Assembly: GCA_016714465.1 (NCBI GenBank)
Contig: JADKDT010000001.1
Coordinates: forward strand, 496,001-560,000
DNA from: Candidatus Brachythrix odensensis
GTDB lineage: Bacteria; Chloroflexota; Anaerolineae; J036; Brachytrichaceae
DNA length: 64,000 nt
Reading direction: 5' to 3'
Every line of letters starts with the position of its first letter. Position 1 is the first letter of the stretch. Shown piece after piece: positions 8,325-16,951 of the stretch. Both the position numbers and the translations under genes were made by a program. The notes below the pieces were generated by a model. The model did not search any database. It worked only from the letters and a program-made list of their open reading frames with translations, and was not told the origin of the DNA.

Positions 8325-9332
8325 TCAGGGCTCGAGGCTGATCGTCGCCACGATCAGGGCCGCGTTCAGGGCCAGGGCGGCGCCCGCCCAGGTGGGCTGG
8401 GCGCGAAGCAGCAGCACCGCCACAATCACCCCGCCAGTTGCCAGGGCCAGCGCCCCAATCTGTCCGGCCCGCGCCCGGCGGTGCAGCCCAAAGGCCACCA
8501 CGAAATGGATGAGGGCCAGCAGTCCGGCCAGGATAAGGGCCAGCCCGATGTCGGCCGAAACGATCGCCGGGCGGGAAGGCATCAGAAACAGGATCAAGCC
8601 CCCGCACCCATAGGCGGCAGCGACCAGGCCGAAGTAAGTCGTTATCCCGACGAAGGTGATCTGGCCGCGCGATCGGCGCCGACCCAGGAGTTGGTCGAGG
8701 GCATACCCAAAAGGCAGGGTCAACACCACCGCAACGCCAAGCAACGCCGCCATCGTGCCGGCGCTGACCTCGCTCAGCAGAGGTGGCAGGACGTTGATGA
8801 GCAGGACCGCCCATCCGGCAAAGATACCGATCGAGCCCCATCCCAGCACAGCGCTTTCGCGGCGGGCGTCATCGGCCATCCGCGCTCGCACGGCATCGGC
8901 CCTGTCTCGCTGCTTCTCCCGCTCTACCGGGCGTGCCGGCGCCGGACGGGGCGCCACTGGCGTGGCCTGGCGTTGGCGCGACCGCGTTGGCGGTGCCGGG
9001 CGCGCCCGCGGAGGCTGGCGTGGCGCAGGTTGGCGTTGGGGCGGGGACGCCTGGGCCGGGTAGGGCGTCCGGGCTGTCTGAGGGGTGGGCCGGGGAACCG
9101 GAACAGGAACGGGCGCGGGCGCGAGCGTGGCGTCGAGGGCTGCCCGTTTGAGCGGATCGCGCAATGCGGCCCGGGCTTCGTTCAGCTCCTGCATGCGCTG
9201 TGTCGCGTCGGGCGAATCGTTCAGGTCCGGGTGCGCCTCGCGGGCGAGCCGGCGATACGACGCCTCAATGACTTCGATCGGGGCCGAACGATCAACCTGC
9301 AACAGGCGGTAATAGTCTTTGACAGGCGGCAT
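8325..9332 (-). CDS. Membrane-anchored DnaJ-domain protein
   Basis: Residues ~5-70 form a J-domain with the catalytic HPD tripeptide (AREAHPDLND), which in this family stimulates the ATPase of an Hsp70 (DnaK). A Pro/Arg/Gln-rich linker (~75-155) follows, then about seven hydrophobic segments up to the C-terminus. There is no Gly/Phe region or zinc-finger domain, so this is a type III J-protein, probably placing DnaK at the membrane. It starts 13 bases after the isopentenyl phosphate kinase gene on the same strand and is likely cotranscribed. Its client is unknown. Confidence 0.85.
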   Translation of the reverse strand: MPPVKDYYRLLQVDRSAPIEVIEASYRRLAREAHPDLNDSPDATQRMQELNEARAALRDPLKRAALDATLAPAPVPVPVPRPTPQTARTPYPAQASPPQRQPAPRQPPRARPAPPTRSRQRQATPVAPRPAPARPVEREKQRDRADAVRARMADDARRESAVLGWGSIGIFAGWAVLLINVLPPLLSEVSAGTMAALLGVAVVLTLPFGYALDQLLGRRRSRGQITFVGITTYFGLVAAAYGCGGLILFLMPSRPAIVSADIGLALILAGLLALIHFVVAFGLHRRARAGQIGALALATGGVIVAVLLLRAQPTWAGAALALNAALIVATISLEP

Positions 9333-9345
9333 GGCGTTGCGGGTG

Positions 9346-10140
9346 TTAGTCGGCGCAGACCGTTGTGCCAGGCGCGCCGCCCAACAGCGCGCGCTCGATC
9401 GCGCCGGGGGCCAGGCCCGAGAAAATGACGGCCTCCAGGCCGGGCCGGGCCTGGCATAGTCCGAGCATGTCGCCGACCTTGGCGGCCATGCCGCCGGTGA
9501 CGTCGGCGCCGCGCGAGGCGCCCACCCCCGCGCGCAGCTCTAGCCAGTTGACGGGTGTAATGCGCTCGATCACGCGGGGGTGGTCCGAGCCATAGCCGGC
9601 CAGCACGCCGTCGGTCTCGCCGGCCAGCAGGATCCGGCTGGGGGCCAGTTCGGCGGCCAACCAGGCGAAGACCTCCTCGGTCGAGACGATCGTCCCGCCT
9701 CGAACCGTGTCGATGGCGACATCGCCCATGACCAGCGGAACCAACCCGTGCGCGAGCGCGGCCCGCAGCGGGCGAGTGTCGAGGTGGACCAGGCGCCCAT
9801 CCTCGCATCGGGCGCTGGCTGAGGGCGCGAAGGAAATCACCGGGACGCCGGCCTCGTGCAGGCCATCGGCAACGATGCGGTTGAGACGGGCCGCCATGAC
9901 CGAGACCTCGGCGAAGCCGCGCCAGCCGTCGGCGTCGCGCACGCCCTGACGGGTGCCGTGGCGCTTGGCCGCGGCGTGCCCAAACGAGCCGGAGCCGTGC
10001 CCCAGAACCAGCGGCGCGCCTGGTTGTGTTGCGAGGGCGGCGGCGATCTCGGCGCAGACCCGGGCCACGACATCGCGACGCGGCGAGTTGTCGCGGGTCT
10101 TGTCCGTGAGCAGCGAGCCGCCGAGCTTGAGAAACCGCAT
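9346..10140 (-). CDS. Isopentenyl phosphate kinase
   Basis: Amino-acid-kinase fold enzyme that phosphorylates isopentenyl phosphate to IPP. Markers: N-terminal FLKLGGSLLTDK, HGSGSFGH near residue 50 (the glycine loop with the substrate-binding His), VPLVMGDVAID and TGGMAAKVGDM. Size (264) is right. The enzyme belongs to the alternative mevalonate pathway, known from archaea and some Chloroflexota; no phosphomevalonate decarboxylase is in this window. A TACAAT -10 box ends eight bases before the ATG, suggesting a leaderless or nearly leaderless mRNA. The start codon lies inside an 11-bp inverted repeat (10135-10163). Confidence 0.92.
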   Translation of the reverse strand: MRFLKLGGSLLTDKTRDNSPRRDVVARVCAEIAAALATQPGAPLVLGHGSGSFGHAAAKRHGTRQGVRDADGWRGFAEVSVMAARLNRIVADGLHEAGVPVISFAPSASARCEDGRLVHLDTRPLRAALAHGLVPLVMGDVAIDTVRGGTIVSTEEVFAWLAAELAPSRILLAGETDGVLAGYGSDHPRVIERITPVNWLELRAGVGASRGADVTGGMAAKVGDMLGLCQARPGLEAVIFSGLAPGAIERALLGGAPGTTVCAD

Positions 10141-10174
10141 CTCGTCGATTGTACGAGATGCGGCAATTTACAAT
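10135..10174. promoter_or_regulatory. Divergent promoter region with inverted repeat over a start codon
   Basis: Between the divergent kinase and methyltransferase genes there are only 40 bases. TACAAT on the minus strand (10153-10148) faces the kinase. TACAAT on the plus strand (10169-10174) faces the methyltransferase. CCGCATCTCGT (10135-10145) and ACGAGATGCGG (10153-10163) are perfect inverted repeats with a 7-base spacer, covering the kinase start codon and -10 box. Confidence 0.55.
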
Positions 10175-10180
10175 GGCGGC

Positions 10181-11032
10181 ATGTCATCCGCACCCTCAAC
10201 GACCGCGCTGGCCGTCCGCCGCGAGCGCAACTACCTGGAAGCTTTCCTTGAGCGCTATTGGTTCGCCCCGCCGGTCGCGCTGTGGCGCTCGATCGAGGCC
10301 CATGCGTTGAGCGAAATCGACTTTCCGGCACCGATGCTGGACTTCGGCTGCGGTGATGGAATGTTCACCGAGGCGATCTTTGGCAAGCAGCCGGGCGTGT
10401 ACGGGTGCGACATCGCCACGGCCGAATTGCCCAGCGCCCGCGCAAGCGGGGTCTATACCGAGGGCGTGGAGTTTGCCGATGGGCACGCCCTGCCGTATGC
10501 GACCGGCACGTTTGGCTCGGTCTACAGCAATTCGGTCGTTGAACACATCCCCGATCCGGAGAACGTCCTGCCCGAGCTCGCCCGCGTTTTGCGGCCGGGC
10601 GGCAAGCTCATCCTGACCGTGCCGAGTGACCAGTTCCGGGGTTTGCTACACGGGGTGAAATCCGCGGCCAGCCCGGAGGCGGCCAAAGCGTATTCGGATG
10701 TCATCGACAAACGTTTTGCCCATCACCACTATCACAGCCCGGCCGAGTGGGCGGCCCTCTTCGCGGCGGTGGGGATCACCCTCAGCCTGGCACGCTACTA
10801 CGTCTCGCCCGCGGCGATGCTGGCTTGGGACCAGATGAACGCCGAGTTCGGAATTGGCCAACGCACGCTGCTTTCGACCTTGATGGGGCCCAAGCTGCGC
10901 TGGCTGGGGATCGGGCCGGCCCTCACCCGCGGCAAACTGGCGGCGCGCCTGGGCGAGATGCGCGCGCGCTACGCCGACGCGTGGGGTGCCGAGGGCGGCG
11001 GGCTGCTGGTCGTCGGTGAGCGACTGGCATAG
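10181..11032 (+). CDS. Class I SAM-dependent methyltransferase
   Basis: Rossmann-type methyltransferase. Motif I is MLDFGCGDGMFTE (about residues 50-60), the acidic/D-loop region is YGCDIA, motif post-II is LPYATGTFGSVYSNSVVEHI and the later motif is LRPGGKLILTVPS. These match the Methyltransf_11/UbiE-like group acting on small molecules or lipids; the substrate cannot be told. A longer in-frame extension upstream exists but overlaps the divergent kinase gene. The ATG at 10181 is preferred because a TACAAT box ends seven bases before it. 283 residues. Confidence 0.85.
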   Translation: MSSAPSTTALAVRRERNYLEAFLERYWFAPPVALWRSIEAHALSEIDFPAPMLDFGCGDGMFTEAIFGKQPGVYGCDIATAELPSARASGVYTEGVEFADGHALPYATGTFGSVYSNSVVEHIPDPENVLPELARVLRPGGKLILTVPSDQFRGLLHGVKSAASPEAAKAYSDVIDKRFAHHHYHSPAEWAALFAAVGITLSLARYYVSPAAMLAWDQMNAEFGIGQRTLLSTLMGPKLRWLGIGPALTRGKLAARLGEMRARYADAWGAEGGGLLVVGERLA

Positions 11033-11046
11033 ACGTGCGCTTTTTA

Positions 11047-11123
11047 ACAGAAGAAGGGAAGAACGGAAGAGGATCGGATTTCTTCCCGCACCATTTCTAT
11101 CTTCGTTTCTTCCCTTCTTCTGT
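11047..11123. repeat. Purine-rich intergenic inverted repeat
   Basis: ACAGAAGAAGGGAAGAA... and its inverse TTCTTCCCTTCTTCTGT form 24-bp arms with a few mismatches and a ~29-base loop, after the methyltransferase stop. Unlike the other palindromes it has no CCCCGGC tip. Confidence 0.75.
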
Positions 11124-11148
11124 CGAATGAGCCTCGGCCTGCTGAACA

Positions 11149-12276
11149 ATGACGGATGAGTTGACCATGACCATCACGGATCTCCCCGACCGAATCGCAA
11201 GGCTCGAGCCACAGGCTCGAGATCGTTTCGAGCGCCTGTTTGAGGTGAGCCGCAGCCAAGGCGAGTGCGTTGTGCCAGCCACGATGCGTCCGTGGGCGAT
11301 CGAAACGTTTGGATCGGTTGAGGCCATCGAGCGCCAGACTGTCATCCGGGTGACCAACACGGTCACCTGGGAGGGGGCGCAGTACAACCCGATCCGGATG
11401 CGCCGGCCAATGCCGGTGCGGTCTGCGGACGGCGGACCGCAGTCGCCCGATAGACGGGCGCAGTCCGACATTTTTGCAACCCCGCTCGAAAGCACCGCCG
11501 CCGACACGTTTGGGCGGGTACATGGCAAGCATTGCGTGACCACCAGCAATATCGCGCGCTGGGAAGGGATGAATGCGGTCCTGATTTTTGATGCGTTTGA
11601 CCCCCTTGCAGTCGACGAGGCGCATATGCGCGACTACTTCGCGGCGTCGCGCGAATGGGCGCGCCGGGCGCGCCTGGCCGCCCCCGGTGCGCGTCATTTT
11701 GTGTGGATGTGGAATGGCGGGCCAATGGGCGGCGCGTCGATTCCGCACGCCCACGCCCAGCTTGCGCTGGCCCATGGCCGAACCTACCCGTTCATCGAGC
11801 GCCTGCGGCTCGCGGCGCTGGGGTATCGGGCTCGATACGGATCGGACTACTTCGCCGACCTGCTGGCCGCGCATGCCGACGTGGGCCTGGGGTTTGAGCT
11901 GGGCGGTGTGCCCGGCCTGATCAACCTGGGCGCCTTGCGCGGCTACGATACCTGGCTGCTTGGCGCGGCTTTTGACGACAGCCTGGCCAGCGCCTTCGCC
12001 CGCGCGTTGCGGGCGCTGATCGATCAGGCGGGGACGCGGGCTTTCACCGCCAGCGTGGTCATGCCGCCCATCAACGCCGAGGGCGGCCCCGAGCGCCCGG
12101 ACGATCCGGAGTGGCGCGGGTTCCCCTTCATCGCCCGGATTGTCGATCGCGGCCGCGCCGACGCCGCATCATCTGATATTGGATCGTTGGATCTGTTCGG
12201 CGCGAGCGTCATCAGCCACGATCCGTATGTGGCGGCCGCCGCGCTGCGGACCGCCGCGCAAGAGAGCAACCCATGA
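11149..12276 (+). CDS. GalT-like HIT-superfamily nucleotidyltransferase
   Basis: The signature GGASIPHAHAQL (His-x-His-x-Gln) near residue 200 is the HIT active site. Spacing and overall length (375) resemble galactose-1-phosphate uridylyltransferase or a diadenosine-tetraphosphate/GDP-hexose phosphorylase rather than small HIT proteins. It would exchange a nucleotidyl group on a phosphorylated sugar through a covalent His adduct. Its stop overlaps the next gene (ROK sugar kinase) by ATGA, so the pair probably work together in sugar-phosphate metabolism. Codons ~90-108 are encoded by palindromic DNA that looks inserted (11418-11471). The first ATG (11149) is used; 11167 is an alternative. Confidence 0.7.
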   Translation: MTDELTMTITDLPDRIARLEPQARDRFERLFEVSRSQGECVVPATMRPWAIETFGSVEAIERQTVIRVTNTVTWEGAQYNPIRMRRPMPVRSADGGPQSPDRRAQSDIFATPLESTAADTFGRVHGKHCVTTSNIARWEGMNAVLIFDAFDPLAVDEAHMRDYFAASREWARRARLAAPGARHFVWMWNGGPMGGASIPHAHAQLALAHGRTYPFIERLRLAALGYRARYGSDYFADLLAAHADVGLGFELGGVPGLINLGALRGYDTWLLGAAFDDSLASAFARALRALIDQAGTRAFTASVVMPPINAEGGPERPDDPEWRGFPFIARIVDRGRADAASSDIGSLDLFGASVISHDPYVAAAALRTAAQESNP

Positions 12277-13239
12277 CTGACACCGTACTCGCGATTGACC
12301 TGGGCGGCACCAACTTCCGGGTCGCCCTGATGGACCGAGCCGGGACTGTGCTGCGCAAGGATCGCCAGCCGACCCGGATCGAGGAAGGGCCAGACGCCAC
12401 AATTGCCCGGCTGATCGACAGCGCCCGCGGCATCCTGGCGAGAATCCAGCCCGGGCGCGATTGGGGTGGCCGCGCCGGGCCCGCTCGATCCTTTCAGGGG
12501 CGTCATTCTGATGGCCCCGAATATGCCGGGCTGGATCAATGTGCCGCTGCGCGACAAGCTGGTTAATGCGCTCAACCTGCCGTGCGTGATCGACAACGAC
12601 GCGAATCTGGCCGGCTTGGGCGAGCAGCGCTATGGCGCGGGCAGCCACGCCGGCGCGGATGGCGGGCGGGTCCGCAACCTGGTCTATTTCACGGTCAGCA
12701 CAGGAGTCGGGGGCGGCGCAATCTGCGATGACCGGCTGATTCGAGGCGCGCGGGGCTTTGCGACCGAATTTGGCTATTTCATTCTGGACATGAACGCGCC
12801 GGCCGAGCGCGCCGGCGTGCCGGGCAACCTCGAGGACATGTGTTCAGGACCCGCTATTGCCCGTTATGCGCAGCAGCGCCTGCTTACTGGCCGCGCGTCG
12901 CGGATACTCGAACTGGCCGGCGGTATCGCGGGCCAGGTGACGGCCCGGCACGTGAGCGAAGCCGCTCAGGCCGGTGACGCGCTGGCCCTCGAGATCGTGC
13001 GCCGGACTGGGCGCATCCTGGGCTATGGTGTCATCAACGCCATCCACGCGTTCGATCCTGAGATCGTCGTGCTGGGTGGCAGCGTCACCCTGATGGGCGA
13101 GTTACTTTTCGAACCGATGCGGGCGACGGTGAGGCAGTTTGCGCTGGCCCCGTACCGGGACATCCCAATTGTGCGGGTGGCGCTCGGCGATGACGCCGGC
13201 CTCGCCGGCGCGGCCGCGCTGGCTTTTGAATCCATGTAA
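12273..13239 (+). CDS. ROK-family sugar kinase, frameshifted
   Basis: The first frame (12273-~12455) has the phosphate-binding AIDLGGTNFRVALMD. The second frame (~12456-13239) continues with VAAPGPLDPFRGVIL, APNMPGWINVPL, DNDANLAGLGE and VSTGVGGGAICDD, all ROK/glucokinase motifs in the right order. The join needs a one-base shift at about 12450-12460 in a GC-rich run, so this is one gene with an indel (error or mutation). The usual ROK zinc motif (CxCGxxGC) after the ATP motif is absent; the sequence there is GYFILDMNAPAE. The kinase would phosphorylate a hexose or amino sugar. It overlaps the GalT-like gene by four bases. Confidence 0.8.
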
Positions 13240-13284
13240 GGGCGACGCACCTTGGCCGCCGGAGGCGGCCAAGGTGCGTCGCCC
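13240..13284. repeat. Convergent-gene palindrome (21-bp perfect arms)
   Basis: GGGCGACGCACCTTGGCCGCC and its inverse around GGA, exactly filling the gap between the ROK kinase stop and the convergent sigma-factor stop. Confidence 0.85.
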
Positions 13285-14445
<1,161 letters not shown>

Positions 14446-14473
14446 GGCGGGTGATAATCCGGCGGGCGGGTCG

Positions 14474-14977
14474 TCAATCCTCGCCCCGAGTCTTGTCAGA
14501 CCAGTTGATTCTCAGCCAATCGGCGGAGTCCTCGCCAAGCAGCTTCTCCATGTTTGCCTGGGCCTTCTCGTCATCGCGAAAGGACGGGCTGATCGGATCG
14601 ATCGGGATCGCCATCAGCACGTGCTCGCGCACCGGCTCGGTGAGGTCGATGAAGCCGTCGTCGGTCATGCGGTGCAACTCATCGTCTTCGAGAGGATTCT
14701 CGGTAAGGCGATGATGGGGTAACGCAAAGAATACATCCTCGAGCTCGGTCGAAATGGGAAAGTCGAACAGTTCGAGCGAGCGCACGCACTGAACTTTTAC
14801 CGCGCCCTCGATTCGCCCCTCAACCATGATGCTGTCAATCATCCGGGTGAAGGTCAGCGCGGCAGTGGCGTTGTCGAGGCGCGTTTCGTCATCGAGCCAG
14901 ACCGAATCAGCGTTAAACGATTCCGTTAGGCTCGCGCCAACCACGGCGTGAAGCAACTTCGACACGCGGAAACGCAT
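14474..14977 (-). CDS. YceD/DUF177-family protein
   Basis: 167 residues starting MRFRVSKLLHAVVG, with the family core VEGRIEGAVKVQCVRSLELFDFPI and, later, DDGFIDLTEPVREHVLMAIPI. Family members normally sit before rpmF and have been linked to 23S rRNA maturation. Here rpmF does not follow; rpoD does. The usual cysteine pair after the AIP segment is missing. I chose the ATG at 14977 because a TAAAAT -10 box lies six bases upstream and the family usually begins at this MRF; three more upstream ATGs exist. Confidence 0.75.
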   Translation of the reverse strand: MRFRVSKLLHAVVGASLTESFNADSVWLDDETRLDNATAALTFTRMIDSIMVEGRIEGAVKVQCVRSLELFDFPISTELEDVFFALPHHRLTENPLEDDELHRMTDDGFIDLTEPVREHVLMAIPIDPISPSFRDDEKAQANMEKLLGEDSADWLRINWSDKTRGED

Positions 14978-14982
14978 GCGAC

Positions 14983-15022
14983 ATTTTACCATCCGCATCA
15001 CGCGCTTGCCGAACAGGTGTTC
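14983..15022 (-). promoter_or_regulatory. yceD-rpoD promoter with SOS-like operator
   Basis: On the minus strand, GTAAAAT (hexamer 14988-14983) is a -10 box six bases before the yceD start. At 15022-15011 stands GAACACCTGTTC, identical over 12 bases to both operators at the radical-SAM promoter (50277-50288, 50297-50308). It covers the place expected for the -35 element. The match is exact; LexA binding is inferred from the Gram-positive-type GAAC-N4-GTTC consensus. Confidence 0.6.
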
Positions 15023-15261
15023 TTGTTGATTGGGCTGTGGACAACGTGTGGGCGCGCCGCGTCAAGCATGTGGAAAACCTGGGTGGAATCCAATCCATTC
15101 GTGTTGATAATCTGTGGGCTTAATCCTTGGGCCACCCAACCTTAAATATCCGCGCAATGCGGGCCCAAACGCGGCGCGGCGCTTGCCGGCCAGCGCGCAT
15201 GCGTGTAAGATTCGCCTCCCGACGCATCGCAATGAAGACAATGAACCATCAACAGGTTATC
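15023..15261. other. Candidate oriC: DnaA-box-like sites upstream of dnaA
   Basis: Non-coding region between yceD and the dnaA leader. TTGTCCACA (minus strand, 15044-15036) is one mismatch from TTATCCACA, and TTTTCCACA (minus strand, 15077-15069) fits TTWTNCACA. Weaker relatives follow near 15105-15118. Location beside dnaA is typical of bacterial origins, but no clear AT-rich unwinding element is seen and dnaN is not adjacent. Confidence 0.4.
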
Positions 15262-15323
15262 TTTTCCGGAGGCGATGTCCCCGTCCCGGCGTACGCCGGG
15301 ACGGGGACATCGCCTCCGGAAAA
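15262..15323. repeat. 62-bp perfect palindrome in the dnaA leader
   Basis: Two 30-base perfect arms (TTTTCCGGAGGCGATGTCCC...) around TA, with the GGCG-TA-CGCC tip. It ends 69 bases before the dnaA ATG, so it is in the 5' leader or promoter region rather than after a gene. Confidence 0.9.
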
Positions 15324-15392
15324 GTGTCTTGTTGGGAGTTCTATATCAACGCAGTCCGCGAGCGGGGACAAGGAAGCAGGAGTGACGGTGTC

Positions 15393-16826
15393 ATGAAACC
15401 CGAAGACGCATGGCAGGCCACCGTTGGCGAAATTGAGATTAGCGCGGGCAAGGGCAACTACCTCACGTGGTTGCGCTCGGCCCGTTTTGTTTCATACGAG
15501 GACGGCCAATTCATCATTGGCGTGACCAACGGCTACGTAAAGGATTGGATGGAGCATCGGATGGCGTCAACGCTGCAAAAGGCGTTGACTGACCGCATGG
15601 GCCGGAGCGTCGAGGTGTCGGTCGTTCTGTTGACTCAGAGCGGCGCCATCTCCAGCGCCACCTCGGTCAATCGGCATATTGAGAGCGCGTTGGACAAGAC
15701 CGCCCGCGAGCGCGAGGGCGCGCCAGCGGAGGCGGTCGCGAGTCTTGCGCCCGAGGCGCCGGTTCGCCTGCGGCCGGCCCAGGGCTCGATGCAGCCCATG
15801 ACCGATGGCTTGATTTCGCGCTACACCTTTGAGTCGTTTGTGGTTGGCTCGGGCAATCGGATGGCCCACGCGGCGGCGATGTCGGTGGCGGAGTTCCCGC
15901 CCGACCGCTACAACCCGCTGTTTCTGTATGGCGGATCGGGCCTGGGCAAGACCCATCTCCTGCACGCGATCGGGCACGCCGCCCGCAAGCATGGCATGAC
16001 CTGCGTGTACGTCACGTCCGAGGCCTTTGTCAACGAACTCATCACGGCCATTCGCGCCCAGGCGACGGAGGCATTTCGCCAGAAGTACCGGCATGTCGAT
16101 ATGCTGTTGATGGATGACGCGCAGTTCATCGCCGGCAAGGAAAGCACTCAGGAAGAGTTCTTTCATACGTTTAACACCTTGCATAGCGCCAACAAGCAAA
16201 TTGTGCTCACCAGCGACCGCGCGCCCAAGAGCATGGTCACCCTCGAGGACCGGCTGCGCAGCCGCTTCGAGTGGGGGTTGATGGCCGACATCGCGCCGCC
16301 TGACTATGAGACCCGGGTGGCGATTCTGCAACAGAAGTCCGCCCAACGTAATCTCATTATGCCATCCGAGGTGATCGAGTTCGTGGCAAAGCAGGTCCAG
16401 AGCAATGTGCGCGAGCTCGAGGGCGCACTCAACCGCCTGTTCGCGACCGCCGAGCTCACCGGCCGGTCGCTTACGGTGCAGCTCGCCCGCGACACGCTGG
16501 CCGATCTGGTCGGGCGGCGCTCGCACATCACGCCCTCGCAGGTGATCGAGACGTGCGCGAAGTTTTATAACATCTCGGTGCCTGAGATTGTGTCCGCCTC
16601 ACGCAGCCGCGAAATGGTTCAGCCGCGCCAGGTTGCGATGTATCTCATCCGCCAGGAGACCGACGCGTCATTGCCCGAGATCGGCGGCCTGTTGGGCGGG
16701 CGCGACCACACCACCGTCATCCATGGTGTTGAGCGGATCAAGGAGCGCCTCGAGACCGAGGACAACCTCCGCCGCGACGTGATGAGCATCCGCGAAGCGC
16801 TGGCGCAGAACGTGCTCACCGCGTAG
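15393..16826 (+). CDS. dnaA: Chromosomal replication initiator DnaA
   Basis: Binds DnaA boxes and opens oriC. Domain I is at the N-terminus (WQATVGEIE...). A variable linker leads to the AAA+ core with Walker A FLYGGSGLGKTH, Walker B LLMDDAQFI and sensor regions, and domain IV carries the DNA-binding signature RQVAMYLIRQETDASLPEIG then GRDHTTVIHGVERI. The frame is open far upstream, but that part contains the palindrome. The ATG at 15393 has a GGAG 11 bases before it and starts domain I correctly (477 residues). Upstream DNA contains likely DnaA boxes. Confidence 0.96.
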   Translation: MKPEDAWQATVGEIEISAGKGNYLTWLRSARFVSYEDGQFIIGVTNGYVKDWMEHRMASTLQKALTDRMGRSVEVSVVLLTQSGAISSATSVNRHIESALDKTAREREGAPAEAVASLAPEAPVRLRPAQGSMQPMTDGLISRYTFESFVVGSGNRMAHAAAMSVAEFPPDRYNPLFLYGGSGLGKTHLLHAIGHAARKHGMTCVYVTSEAFVNELITAIRAQATEAFRQKYRHVDMLLMDDAQFIAGKESTQEEFFHTFNTLHSANKQIVLTSDRAPKSMVTLEDRLRSRFEWGLMADIAPPDYETRVAILQQKSAQRNLIMPSEVIEFVAKQVQSNVRELEGALNRLFATAELTGRSLTVQLARDTLADLVGRRSHITPSQVIETCAKFYNISVPEIVSASRSREMVQPRQVAMYLIRQETDASLPEIGGLLGGRDHTTVIHGVERIKERLETEDNLRRDVMSIREALAQNVLTA

Positions 16827-16860
16827 CGGGTCACCCGTCAATTTGGATCGCGCGTAGGCC

Positions 16861-16928
16861 TTGCAGGAGAACGGGAGAACGGGAGTAGGGATGGAATGTA
16901 AATCTCCCGTTCTCTCGTTCTCCTGCAA
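16861..16928. repeat. Convergent-gene inverted repeat (dnaA / aldehyde dehydrogenase)
   Basis: 25-base arms TTGCAGGAGAACGGGAGAAC... with minor mismatches and an 18-base loop. It is purine-rich like 11047-11123 and may terminate dnaA. Confidence 0.75.
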
Positions 16929-16951
16929 AGTGAACGCTGACGCGTGACGGA

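Noticed and set aside
15114..15392. In-frame upstream extension of dnaA
   Set aside because: It covers DnaA-box-like sites and the 62-bp palindrome; the ATG at 15393 with a Shine-Dalgarno gives a normal domain I.
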